Below, piece after piece: positions 34,956 to 42,914 of a stretch of DNA of 64,000 bases. Each line of letters opens with the position of its first letter. Positions within the stretch are counted from its first letter, which is position 1. Origin of the DNA: Solimonas marina (lineage in GTDB: Bacteria; Pseudomonadota; Gammaproteobacteria; Nevskiales; Nevskiaceae). The stretch spans positions 62,001-126,000 of the forward strand of contig NZ_JAAVXB010000009.1 of the NCBI RefSeq assembly GCF_012241385.1, read 5' to 3'. The translations under genes were made by a program, and so were the position numbers. The notes under the pieces were generated by a model. It searched no databases. It saw only the letters and a program-made list of their open reading frames with translations, and was not told where the DNA came from.

Positions 34956-36890
34956 TTACGCCGGCGCTTTCGCGGCGCTGAGATAGAGCAGCCAGGCGAC
35001 GACGGCGAGCACGACGAGGCCGACGATCTGACCGAACTGGAAGGTCTCCGGCAGCGCCAGCACGTCGGCGTGGCCGGAGACAACGATCGGGATCGCGATG
35101 ATGATGCCGGTCAGCGCCTCGCCGGTGATCAGGCCGGCCGAGAACAGCGTGCCCGGTCGGTGAATGCGGTCGCGGCGCTCTTTGTCGCCGGCCTTGAGCT
35201 TGTGCTTGCGCTCGACGAGGTGGGCGATCAGGCCGCCGATGAAGATCGGCACCATCAGTTCCAGCGGCAGGTAGATGCCGATCGCGGCGCCGAGCACCGG
35301 CACGCGGAACGACGCGCCACGCGCCTTGAGGAACTCGTCGAGGGCGATGACCAGCGCGCCGATCACGCAGCCGATGCCGATCATGGTCCACGGCAGGTGG
35401 CCGCCGAACAGGCCCTTGGCGACCGACGCCATCAGCACCGCCTGCGGCGCCGACAAGGCATTGGGGTGCTCGGCAGTCGGCGCGCCGATGCCGTAGGCGG
35501 CGGCGAGCAGGTTCAGCACCGGCGCCATCACCAGCGCGCACGAGAAAGCGCCGATGCCGATCATCAACTGCTGCTTCCACGGCGTGGCGCCGACGATATA
35601 ACCGGCCTTGAGATCCTGCAGGTTGTCGCCGCCGACCGCCGCCGCGCAGCAGACCACGGCGCCGATCATGATGGCCGCTACCGCGCCGATCGGCGACTGG
35701 CCGCCGAGCAGGATCAGCAGCACCACCGACGCGAACAGGATGGTGGCGATGGTGATGCCGGACACCGGGTTGTTCGATGAGCCGACCAGGCCGGCCAGGT
35801 AGCCGGAAACCGAGACGAACAGAAAGCCGGTGACGATCATGATGATGGTCATCGGGATGCTGACCATCCAGTTGTGGACGATGGCCTGGTACAGCGCCGC
35901 CAGCGGCAGGATGAACAGCACCAGCGCGATCAGCATCCACTTCATCGGCAGGTCGCGCTCGGTTTCGGCGACGGCGGTGCCGGCGCCCTTGCGTGCGGCG
36001 GCCAAGCCCGACTTGATGCCGGACATCAGCGAGCGGCGCAGCGAGAACAGCGTCCAGATACCACCGATCAGCATGGTGCCGACACCGAGGTAGCGGATCT
36101 TGGCCGACCAGATTGCGTAGCCGACGTCTTCGGCGTGCTGGCCGGCAATCTTCGCTGCCAGCGCCGGATCGCTGTCGAGGAAAAACGCGTGGTAGATCGG
36201 GATCGCGATGTTCCACGAGAAAATCGAGCCGGAGACGATGACGATGCCGACGTTGAGGCCGACGATGTAGCCGACGCCGAGCAGCGCCGGCGACAGATTG
36301 GTCGCCATGAACGCGAAGTAGCGGCCGAAGAAGGTCGCGCCGACCGCCGAATCCGGAATCACGCGCAGGCCGGACGCGGCGGCGAGCTTGAGCAGCGAGC
36401 CGATCGCGCCGGCCAGCGCCAGAATCTTGATGCCGGGGCCCGGGTTTTCACCGGCCTTCAGCACTTCGGCGGCAGCCTTGCCCTCGGGAAACGCCAGCGG
36501 CTCCTCGACGATCATCGAACGGCGCAGCGGCACCGAGAACAGCACGCCGAGCAGACCGCCAAGGCCGGCGATCGCCAGCACCCACGAATATTTGAAGTCC
36601 TGCCAGTAACCGAGAATGACCAGCGCCGGAATCGTGAAGATCACGCCGGCAGCGATCGACGAGCCGGCCGACGCGCCGGTCTGCACGATGTTGTTTTCGA
36701 GAATCGAGCCGCCACCGAGCACGCGCAGCACGCCCATCGAGACGACGGCGGCCGGAATGGCGGTGGCGATGGTCAGGCCGGCGAACAGGCCCAGATAAGC
36801 GTTGGCGGCGGCGAGAATCATCGCCAGCAGCATCGACAGAATGATGGCGCGCAGCGTCAGCTGCGGCACGGCCGGCGCGGGTGCGCTCAT
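34956..36890 (-). CDS. OPT-family oligopeptide/metal-chelate transporter
   Basis: 644 residues from the ATG at 36890, preceded by GGGGGAA. About 14-16 membrane helices. Family signatures: AANAYLGLFAGLTIATAIPA near the start, LENNIVQTGASAGSSIAAGV, PEGKAAAEVLKAGE, and VGSSNNPVSGITIAT. Members import oligopeptides or iron-chelate complexes, usually driven by protons. This bacterial subgroup lacks an assigned substrate. A far longer open frame extends upstream but has no transporter homology and is excluded. Confidence 0.93.
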   Translation of the reverse strand: MSAPAPAVPQLTLRAIILSMLLAMILAAANAYLGLFAGLTIATAIPAAVVSMGVLRVLGGGSILENNIVQTGASAGSSIAAGVIFTIPALVILGYWQDFKYSWVLAIAGLGGLLGVLFSVPLRRSMIVEEPLAFPEGKAAAEVLKAGENPGPGIKILALAGAIGSLLKLAAASGLRVIPDSAVGATFFGRYFAFMATNLSPALLGVGYIVGLNVGIVIVSGSIFSWNIAIPIYHAFFLDSDPALAAKIAGQHAEDVGYAIWSAKIRYLGVGTMLIGGIWTLFSLRRSLMSGIKSGLAAARKGAGTAVAETERDLPMKWMLIALVLFILPLAALYQAIVHNWMVSIPMTIIMIVTGFLFVSVSGYLAGLVGSSNNPVSGITIATILFASVVLLILLGGQSPIGAVAAIMIGAVVCCAAAVGGDNLQDLKAGYIVGATPWKQQLMIGIGAFSCALVMAPVLNLLAAAYGIGAPTAEHPNALSAPQAVLMASVAKGLFGGHLPWTMIGIGCVIGALVIALDEFLKARGASFRVPVLGAAIGIYLPLELMVPIFIGGLIAHLVERKHKLKAGDKERRDRIHRPGTLFSAGLITGEALTGIIIAIPIVVSGHADVLALPETFQFGQIVGLVVLAVVAWLLYLSAAKAPA

Positions 36891-37003
36891 CGGCAGTTTC
36901 CCCCAGTGCATCGGCCTCGCGGGCCACGAAGCCCGGATTGTCGCACGGTGATTGCGCAGGGGAACCGCGACCGGCCGTTTTGGGGGATTTTCCGCGCCGG
37001 GTC

Positions 37004-37396
37004 TCAGGCGTGCGCTGGGCGCTTCGCTGCGCGTGGCCAGGTGCTGCACGCGATGCAAGCCAGCAGCAGGATTTGCACGATCAGCCGCGCGCCGAGCAGC
37101 GCCGGGGCCATCTGCGGGAAGCGTTCCGGGTGCTGCCACATGTAGAGATTGGCGGGCGTCACGCACAACGTCAGTACGAACAGGCCGATGCCGGCCGCGC
37201 GCCGTGTGGCCGGCAGCAGGATGCCGATCGCGCCCAGCATCTCGAAGATGCCGCTGACGATGACCGCTGCGCCCGGCCACGGAATGTATGGCGGCACGAT
37301 GCCGACGAAGAAGCGGTAGGCGAAGGCGTGGCCGAGACTGCCGAAGAAGAACCAGCAGAAGACGATGGCGAGGCCGGCGCGTTGCGCGACGCTCAT
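37004..37396 (-). CDS. DoxX-like small membrane protein
   Basis: 130 residues with four membrane helices (AGLAIVFCWFFFGSLGHAF; AAVIVSGIFEMLGAIGILLP; AAGIGLFVLTLCVTPANLYM; ARLIVQILLLACIACS). GHAFAYRFFVGIVPPYIPWP between the first two is typical of the DoxX/DoxD-like group. Function unclear; such proteins have been linked to thiol or quinone redox. The start overlaps the SDR stop by ATGA, so it is translated with the SDR. Confidence 0.82.
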   Translation of the reverse strand: MSVAQRAGLAIVFCWFFFGSLGHAFAYRFFVGIVPPYIPWPGAAVIVSGIFEMLGAIGILLPATRRAAGIGLFVLTLCVTPANLYMWQHPERFPQMAPALLGARLIVQILLLACIACSTWPRAAKRPAHA

Positions 37397-38322
37397 GCGG
37401 GTGATGTCGCTGCGTCGAGATAGTGCACGCCGGTGGCGGCTTGCGACCAGTTCCACAGCCGTGCGCCGAGCGTTGCATCGCTGGCGGTTTCGCTGGCCTG
37501 AACACGGCGCGGAGCGCCGCGCAGCTCCTTGAAGCCGGACGGGCCGAAGTATTCACCACTGCGCACGTCGGGTGCGGTGGCCGCGTACAGCATCGGCAAT
37601 GCGCCGATCGCCGGCGACTGCGCGAACAGCTTGGTCGACAGGCGGATGAAGGCGTTGCCGAGATCGGTGTTGGTGGCTGTGTAGCCGGGGTGCGCGGCGA
37701 CTGCGCGGATCGGTAGCTGCGCGCGGCGCAGGCGGCGATCGAGCTCGAAGGTGAATGACAGTGCGGCGATCTTGCTGGCGCCGTAGGCGTCCATCTCTTT
37801 GTAGCGGCGCCGCGCGTAGTCGCTGTCATCGAGGTCGAGCCCGCTGCTCATGCGGTGCGCGAGGCTGCCGGTACTGACGATGCGCGCTGCCGGGGCCGCG
37901 CGCAGACTGTCGAGCAGCAGACCGGTCAGTGCGAACGGGCCGAGATGATTGGTGCCGATGTGTGACTCGAAGCCGTCGACGGTGCGGCCGTGCGGCACCA
38001 TGATCGCCGCGGCGTTGTGGCAGAGCACGTCGAGCTTGCCGTGCGTGGCGGCGAACTTGTCGGCGAAGCGCCGGATCGATGCCAGGTCGGCCATGTCGAT
38101 GCTCATCGGCTCGACGTCGGCGCGCGGTGCGCCATTGCGGATCGAGGCGACCGCGAGCGCCAACTTGGCCATGTCGCGCCCGGCGACGACGACGTGTGCG
38201 CCATGCATCGCGAACTGGCTGGCCAGCACCAGGCCGAGGCCGCGGTTGGCGCCGGTCACGAGCACGGTCTGGCCGGCGAGCGGCGGAATGTCGGTCTGCG
38301 ACCACGGCGTTGGGCTGGGCAT
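37393..38322 (-). CDS. Short-chain dehydrogenase (retinol dehydrogenase/WWOX-like)
   Basis: 309 residues from the ATG at 38322 (an ATG at 38349 is possible). VLVTGANRGLGLVLASQF is the NAD(P) site, with a following AGRD that favours NADP; IDMADLASIRRFAD, LCHNAAAIM and MDAYGASKIAAL (catalytic Y-x3-K) mark the family, and AAHPGYTATN follows. The WWOX/retinol-dehydrogenase-like branch is indicated by the long loop after strand 5 (LDDSDYARRRYKEM). Coupled to the DoxX-like gene. Confidence 0.9.
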   Translation of the reverse strand: MPSPTPWSQTDIPPLAGQTVLVTGANRGLGLVLASQFAMHGAHVVVAGRDMAKLALAVASIRNGAPRADVEPMSIDMADLASIRRFADKFAATHGKLDVLCHNAAAIMVPHGRTVDGFESHIGTNHLGPFALTGLLLDSLRAAPAARIVSTGSLAHRMSSGLDLDDSDYARRRYKEMDAYGASKIAALSFTFELDRRLRRAQLPIRAVAAHPGYTATNTDLGNAFIRLSTKLFAQSPAIGALPMLYAATAPDVRSGEYFGPSGFKELRGAPRRVQASETASDATLGARLWNWSQAATGVHYLDAATSPA

Positions 38323-38406
38323 GCGGGGCCTCGCGTTGCGGCGCGTCATGCGCCGGGTGCATCGTGCGCAGCTGCGCTCGCGCCGGCCTCACGCGAACGG
38401 GTGGGG

Positions 38407-39471
38407 TCAGGCCGCCGCCGCGGCTTCGCTGCGATTGCGCCCACGGGTCTTGGCGCGATACAGCGCCGCATCGGCGGCGATCAGCCAGTCACGAACCTCG
38501 CGGCAGTCGGCGTCGATCTCGGCAGCGCCGATGCTGATCGTACAGGCTTCGGCCAGCGTCGGATCGGACGGTTGGGCTTCGACCTGCGCGCGAATCCGTT
38601 CGGCGACGAGCATCGCGTCGTCGATCGAGACGCCCGTCAGCACCACGCCGAATTCGTCGCCGCCGTAGCGCCCGGCGACGTCGACGACACGCACGCTGTC
38701 GGTGATTGCCGCCGCGACGCTGCGCAAGACCTTGTCGCCGGTCAGGTGTCCGCAGCGATCGTTGACGTCCTTGAAGTGGTCGATGTCGATCATCAGCAAG
38801 GTGGCGTGCGTCGCGGTACGGCCGGCGCGGATGAATTCATGCGCGACCTCGACTTCCCAGGCCGCGCGGTTGAGCAGGCCGGTCAACGCGTCGACGCGAC
38901 TCAGCTGCGCGAGCTGGTGATTCTGGCGGCGGACTTTGCGCACCAGCGCGTAAGTCGCGGTGCTGACCGCCAGCGGGTAGCAGACCAGCAGTGGCAGGCA
39001 GGCCACGATCACCGGCAGCGGCGCCGCCAGATCGACGCGGAAACCGTTGAACAGGCCGCCGAGTAGGGCGCCGATCAGCTGCGCCGACGCCGTTCGCGCG
39101 AGGAAGCGCCAGCCGCCGACGGCGAGCTTGTCCATCGACAGCATCGTCACCAGCAGTGCGCTGGGCAGCAGCATGAAATGCATGCAGCCGACCCAGAAGC
39201 CGCCCAGCGCGGAGTCGGCGATCAGACTGCGGAATTCGATGGTCTGTGGCTGCGGACTGCGCCGCGCCAGCCAAGCGACAGCATGGGGCCAGACGAGTCC
39301 ATGCAGCAGCATGCCGACCCAAACCACGACGCTGGCGCCGACGCTGTGCAGTGCCGCGCCGACCGCCAGCGCGCCGGCGCCCAGGCCCAGCACGCGTAAG
39401 CCGTAAACCCTGGCGACAAAGCGCAACTGCTCGTGTCTCTCGTCTGCGCTGCTATGCGTCGCCACTGCCAT
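38407..39471 (-). CDS. Membrane diguanylate cyclase, MASE2-like sensor plus GGDEF
   Basis: 354 residues. Residues ~20-180 have about five or six membrane helices in the pattern of a MASE2 sensor (LVWPHAVAWLAR; LIADSALGGFWVGCMHFMLL). The GGDEF domain runs from ~185; GGDEF is at 270-274 with all catalytic residues, and RVVD at 261-264, five residues ahead, is a complete inhibitory I-site. It should make cyclic di-GMP with product feedback. AdrA/DgcC is the closest known architecture. No EAL protein is in the window. Confidence 0.92.
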   Translation of the reverse strand: MAVATHSSADERHEQLRFVARVYGLRVLGLGAGALAVGAALHSVGASVVVWVGMLLHGLVWPHAVAWLARRSPQPQTIEFRSLIADSALGGFWVGCMHFMLLPSALLVTMLSMDKLAVGGWRFLARTASAQLIGALLGGLFNGFRVDLAAPLPVIVACLPLLVCYPLAVSTATYALVRKVRRQNHQLAQLSRVDALTGLLNRAAWEVEVAHEFIRAGRTATHATLLMIDIDHFKDVNDRCGHLTGDKVLRSVAAAITDSVRVVDVAGRYGGDEFGVVLTGVSIDDAMLVAERIRAQVEAQPSDPTLAEACTISIGAAEIDADCREVRDWLIAADAALYRAKTRGRNRSEAAAAA

Positions 39472-39665
39472 GCCTGACTGCCGTGTCCGCCGGATCTTGA
39501 CCGGTGCACAGTCTGCCAGCGGACTTGCTGCTGTGCACCGATGGCGATTCGCAAGAACGAAAATGCACCGACTATTCAGGGCCTTCAGGACGGATTCAGT
39601 CCCCGGCGGGCAGTTTCACCGGGCGAGCCAGGAGGGCTCGAAATCGTCCACGGAGGGAGTTACCG

Positions 39666-40298
39666 ATGATGTCCAAGCCAAAATTCAGCCCCGCACTTCG
39701 GCGTTTGATGCCGTTCGCCGTGATCGGCTGCATCGCCGCGCCGTTGCCGGCGCTGGCGGCCGACCTGCCGCATCAGGAGCCCGGCTTCTTTGCCGGTGGC
39801 GGTGCCATCTACACGCGTCTGCAGAACAAGTTCACCGATCAGAGCTTTCCGGACGACAGCGACGACTTCGACGACGATCGCGTGTCGTGGAAGGCGTTTG
39901 CCGGTGTGCGCGTCAACCCCATCCTGTCGATCGAAGGCCAGTACGTCGACTTCGGCGATGCCGAAAACGATGCGGCTCGTGTCGAGGCTGATGGCTGGAC
40001 CGCGGCGCTCGTCGCCGACATCCCGCTGCACTACGTCCAGCCCTACGCGAAGGCCGGTGCGCTGTTTTGGCATACCGACGCGCATCTGCGCGGCGCGTTG
40101 AGCAGTGCCAGCAAGGTCAAGAGTGATGGCACGGACTTCTTCTGGGGTCTGGGGCTGCGCATCCCGCTCAACGAAGCTGTCGAGCTGCGCGCCGAATACG
40201 AGCGCTACAAGCTCAACGGCGATGCCGATGGCGATGACGACTACAGCGTCGATTCTAAGGTCGACGCCGCGTCACTGAACCTGCAGTTCAACTTCTGA
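39666..40298 (+). CDS. Outer-membrane beta-barrel protein (OmpA/OmpW-like)
   Basis: 210 residues with signal peptide (cleavage near PALAAD) and GGAGGGAG before the ATG; ATG codons at 39666 and 39669 are both possible. Mature part has about eight alternating strands (SWKAFAGVRVNPILSIEGQY, VQPYAKAGALFWHT, GLGLRIPLNEAVELRAEYER), ending in LNLQFNF with a terminal Phe, the usual BAM signal. An acidic loop DDSDDFDDD and GDADGDDD sit at the surface. Small porin-like or structural barrel; no substrate known. Confidence 0.88.
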   Translation: MMSKPKFSPALRRLMPFAVIGCIAAPLPALAADLPHQEPGFFAGGGAIYTRLQNKFTDQSFPDDSDDFDDDRVSWKAFAGVRVNPILSIEGQYVDFGDAENDAARVEADGWTAALVADIPLHYVQPYAKAGALFWHTDAHLRGALSSASKVKSDGTDFFWGLGLRIPLNEAVELRAEYERYKLNGDADGDDDYSVDSKVDAASLNLQFNF

Positions 40299-40305
40299 GG
40301 TTTGA

Positions 40306-40340
40306 AGGCCCGGCGCCCTGGCGCGCCGGGCCTGCTTGTT
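40306..40340 (+). terminator. Terminator between barrel gene and lipocalin gene
   Basis: AGGCCCGGCGC (40306-40316) pairs with GCGCCGGGCCT (40323-40333), 11 bp with a 6-base loop, then GCTTGTT. Placed right after the barrel gene stop and touching the lipocalin stop. Confidence 0.75.
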
Positions 40341-40878
40341 AAGGCGCCGGCCACACCTGCGGTACGTGGTGCAGCTGCGTGATGTCGTAGCCCATGGCCG
40401 CGATGCGCGCTTCGGCTGCCTTCATGTCGGCGTCCGATACGCTCGGCGTGCGTGCCATGTACCAGACGTAATCGCGCTTGTCGCGGGCGACGATCACCTG
40501 CGAATAGTCGTCCGCCAGCCAGGCGATCAAATACTGCGCGCGAAACGGCCAGATGAACTGCACGCCCCAGCGTGCGTTGCTGTCGTGATCGTCGACATAG
40601 GCAGTCGAATGCAGCGTCTTCAGCGGGCCGTCCGGGCGCTTCTTGTGGTACGTGAACGTGGTCGCGATGCTGCCGTCGTCGGCGAGTTCGTAATGCTCGA
40701 TCGAATTGCAGGCGGGCTTTTCGATGCCCGGCGGGATGTTGGCGATCACATACCAGTCGCCGACGTAGCGGGACAGCTCGACCTTGGGCACGGTCTCGAT
40801 CGGTGGCTGCGCCGTTGTCGCACAAGCGGCAAGCGTGCTGAGCAAGACGGTGATGGCGGCGGCGCGGCGGGTGGTCAT
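40339..40878 (-). CDS. Lipocalin-family lipoprotein (Blc-like)
   Basis: 179 residues; lipobox LAAC with C19. The lipocalin structurally conserved region is VELSRYVGDWYVIANIP (G-x-W), with EHYELADDGSIATTFTYHKK and the second conserved segment VIVARDKRDYVWYMARTP. Blc lipoproteins are in the outer membrane and bind fatty acids or lysophospholipids, often under envelope stress. Encoded next to the cupin gene in the same direction with a 49-base gap. Confidence 0.92.
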   Translation of the reverse strand: MTTRRAAAITVLLSTLAACATTAQPPIETVPKVELSRYVGDWYVIANIPPGIEKPACNSIEHYELADDGSIATTFTYHKKRPDGPLKTLHSTAYVDDHDSNARWGVQFIWPFRAQYLIAWLADDYSQVIVARDKRDYVWYMARTPSVSDADMKAAEARIAAMGYDITQLHHVPQVWPAP

Positions 40879-40927
40879 GGCGGGCTCGTGAGGGCGGATC
40901 GTTCTGTCACATACGAGCATGGCGGCG

Positions 40928-41323
40928 TTACGGATGCGGTGTGTCGATATCCTCGTACGCGTCCCAGCGGAAGCGCGGTGTGCACAGCGCCAGAAACAAT
41001 AGATCGACCTCGCCGTCGTTATGGATGCGTTGCCGAAGGCCGGCGTCGATCTGCACGACGTCGCCCGCCACCACGGCTTGTGGGGCCGCGTCGCCAACCT
41101 CGACCTGCCCGTGACCCTCGAGGATCACATAGCGCTCGACGATTCCGTGCAGGTGGTGCCAGCGCGTCCACACGCCCGGTGCGACACGGGCGCGGGCGAT
41201 CGACAGCGCCGGGTCGGCATCGTCGTTCGACCATTCGCTGATGGTGCAGCGCTCGGGCGTCAGCGTTTCGGTCGCGGCGGCGCCGTGGCGCAGGATGCCG
41301 CCGTCAGTCGTCGCGTGCGACAT
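40928..41323 (-). CDS. Cupin-fold protein
   Basis: 131 residues, single cupin domain. Motif 1: WTRWHHLHGIVERYVILEGHG (HxH and E); motif 2: PQAVVAGDVVQIDAGLRQRIHND (G-D-x..H-N). Metal-binding histidines are present, so it is probably an active metal cupin or a sugar/isomerase-like sensor; the substrate is unknown. The start at 41323 is 20 bases inside the preceding small gene, so they are coupled. Confidence 0.87.
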   Translation of the reverse strand: MSHATTDGGILRHGAAATETLTPERCTISEWSNDDADPALSIARARVAPGVWTRWHHLHGIVERYVILEGHGQVEVGDAAPQAVVAGDVVQIDAGLRQRIHNDGEVDLLFLALCTPRFRWDAYEDIDTPHP

Positions 41324-41477
41324 GCCGCGTGGCCCACATGTTGTCGACGAGGTTCGGATAGCGGCGGCCAGCCGCCGCGGCGCGCGCTCGCGCCGCGGCT
41401 TTCTGGGCGGCACTGAGCGGCTGCGCACGGCCCGGCGGCTGCGGGCGCTGACAGGGAGGCGATTTTTGTCGGCTCAC
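41304..41477 (-). CDS. Small basic protein of 57 residues, unknown
   Basis: A short frame on the minus strand from a GTG at 41477 to a TGA at 41304-41306, 11 bases downstream of the GST stop and ending 20 bases inside the cupin gene. The Ala/Arg-rich helix LSAAQKAAARARAAAAGRRY runs into PNLVDNMWATRHVARDD, which has the look of a conserved motif rather than random translation. The starting segment is Pro/Gln-rich. No Shine-Dalgarno is convincing. I infer a real gene from its fit between coupled neighbours; the function is unknown. Confidence 0.45.
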   Translation of the reverse strand: MSRQKSPPCQRPQPPGRAQPLSAAQKAAARARAAAAGRRYPNLVDNMWATRHVARDD

Positions 41478-41488
41478 GGCGTGCGGGC

Positions 41489-42163
41489 TCAGTGGCCGAT
41501 CTGATACGGGCCGCCGCGCTCCAGCGCGCGCTGGTACGCGGGGCGCGCGTGAATCTTCTCGACGAACGCGCCGATGTGCGGCCGCGGGGCGTCACCACGG
41601 GCCATCGCCGCCTCGCAGTCGAAGCTCATCTGGATGTCGGCGGCGCTGAAGGCTTCGCCGGCGAACCACGTGTGCGCCGCCAGCTCCTGGTCGACATAGT
41701 CGAGTTGCGTCTTCAGGTTCGGTCCGAGAAATTGCTTGTGCACGCCATTGACGATGGCGCGCGCGATCGGACGGAACAGCGCCGGCGTCGACGGCACGAT
41801 GCGGCTGAAGATCAACGTCATCACCAGCAGCGGCATCAGCGAGCCTTCGGCATAGTGCATCCAGTAGCTGTAGCGCAGCCGTTCCGGGGTGCCCGGTTGT
41901 GGCTGCAGGCGACCGTTGCCGTAACGCTCGAGGATGTATTCGAAAATCGCGCCGGACTCGGCGATGGTGTGGGTGCCGTCGGTGGTGGCGTCGGTGATGA
42001 CCGGCGACTTGCCGAGCGGGTGGACGGCCTTGAGCGCCGCTGGCGCGAGCATGGTCTTGGCGTCGCGCTCGTAGCGCTTGACCTCATACGGCAGTCCCAG
42101 CTCTTCGAGCAGCCACAGGACGCGCTGCGAGCGGGAGTTGTTGAGGTGATGGACGGTGATCAT
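41489..42163 (-). CDS. Glutathione S-transferase
   Basis: 224 residues. N-terminal thioredoxin-like domain: TVHHLNNSRSQRVLWLLEEL gives the catalytic Ser/Asn at residues 8-10, and GKSPVITD with TIAESGAIFEYI supplies the cis-Pro and the glutathione-binding Glu-Ser. C-terminal helical domain ends around WFAGEAFSAADIQMSF. A cytosolic detoxification enzyme. The start overlaps the stop of a 94-residue gene by ATGA. First recognisable enzyme of a cluster GST - small protein - cupin - lipocalin. Confidence 0.93.
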   Translation of the reverse strand: MITVHHLNNSRSQRVLWLLEELGLPYEVKRYERDAKTMLAPAALKAVHPLGKSPVITDATTDGTHTIAESGAIFEYILERYGNGRLQPQPGTPERLRYSYWMHYAEGSLMPLLVMTLIFSRIVPSTPALFRPIARAIVNGVHKQFLGPNLKTQLDYVDQELAAHTWFAGEAFSAADIQMSFDCEAAMARGDAPRPHIGAFVEKIHARPAYQRALERGGPYQIGH

Positions 42164-42444
42164 GCGGAAGGAATCCAGTTCCAGAAATCCGGTTGTGTGT
42201 TGAGCCAGTCGTGCGCGGCCTTCTTCGACGCATGATCGGTTTCGGCGATCGAGAAGATCGGCCCCCAATCGCGCTCGTCCGCCTCGACACGCATGCCGAT
42301 CTTCTCGGCTTCTTCGCGCAGAAAGGCGATATAGGCCTGAATCTGGCCGTCGTAGGCAATCGTGGCCTCGGCGCTGTCGTTTTCGATTTTCAATGCCGCG
42401 CGGCGGTGCGTCGGCAGATGAACGGTGATGATGGTGTGCGGCAT
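42160..42444 (-). CDS. Small conserved protein of unknown function
   Basis: 94 residues, AAGGAG eight bases before the ATG at 42444. Contains TIITVHLPTHRRAAL, IAYDGQIQAYIAFLREEAEK and AHDWLNTQPDFWNWIP, with a Trp-rich end. Mixed alpha/beta with no signal peptide. It is coupled to the GST by ATGA, suggesting a shared role in the same stress or detoxification response. I do not recognise the family. Confidence 0.72.
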   Translation of the reverse strand: MPHTIITVHLPTHRRAALKIENDSAEATIAYDGQIQAYIAFLREEAEKIGMRVEADERDWGPIFSIAETDHASKKAAHDWLNTQPDFWNWIPSA

Positions 42445-42508
42445 GGGCACTCCTTTTTGGACCGTGGGCGTTCCAGTGTTGGCCGAATGGCGCCTCGCCG
42501 CAAGCGCA

Positions 42509-42778
42509 TCAGTCGCCGAAGTGCAGGTGCGCCTTGACCGCACCTGAAGGCGGCATCTGCAAGTAGTAACCGGTTTGCTGCAACTGTTCGATCACGCGCA
42601 GCACGTCGGCGCGTGCCAGCGTACGCTGCGGGTGCAGGCTCAGATTCATTACCGCCGTCGTCGCACCGGTATGGCGGCGCAGCGCTTCGGGCAGATCGTC
42701 CGGTGACAGGCCGGCACGCAGATACAGGTACATTTCGCTCTGCCGCGCGCAGCGGTAGACAGTGCATTCGACGTTCAT
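42509..42778 (-). CDS. YcgL-domain protein
   Basis: 89 residues. VECTVYRCARQSEMYLYL, LSPDDLPEALRRHTG and LARADVLRVIEQLQQTGYYLQMPP are the YcgL (DUF709) domain, which is confined mainly to gammaproteobacteria and supports that assignment. Function is unknown. The ATG at 42778 is chosen because the YcgL domain begins right there. Confidence 0.92.
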   Translation of the reverse strand: MNVECTVYRCARQSEMYLYLRAGLSPDDLPEALRRHTGATTAVMNLSLHPQRTLARADVLRVIEQLQQTGYYLQMPPSGAVKAHLHFGD

Positions 42779-42914
42779 CGGCCTATTGTCGACGCAGCCG
42801 GGTTGGGGCGCGACCAGAATCTTTACAAAAAAATCCGCTGAATGCGTCGCGAGCCGGCGGCTCAACGCCTATGATGGGAGCGCGCCGACCCGCGGCGCAG
42901 GGAAAGGGACCGAG

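Noticed and set aside
36891-37829. Upstream extension of the OPT transporter frame to 37829
   Set aside because: The added ~300 residues are low-complexity and overlap the DoxX-like and SDR genes on the same strand in another frame; the transporter homology begins at 36890.
39472-39665. Possible cyclic di-GMP riboswitch before the outer-membrane barrel gene, next to a GGDEF gene
   Set aside because: The conserved GEMM boxes are not found; only a simple GAGCC/GGCTC hairpin is seen.
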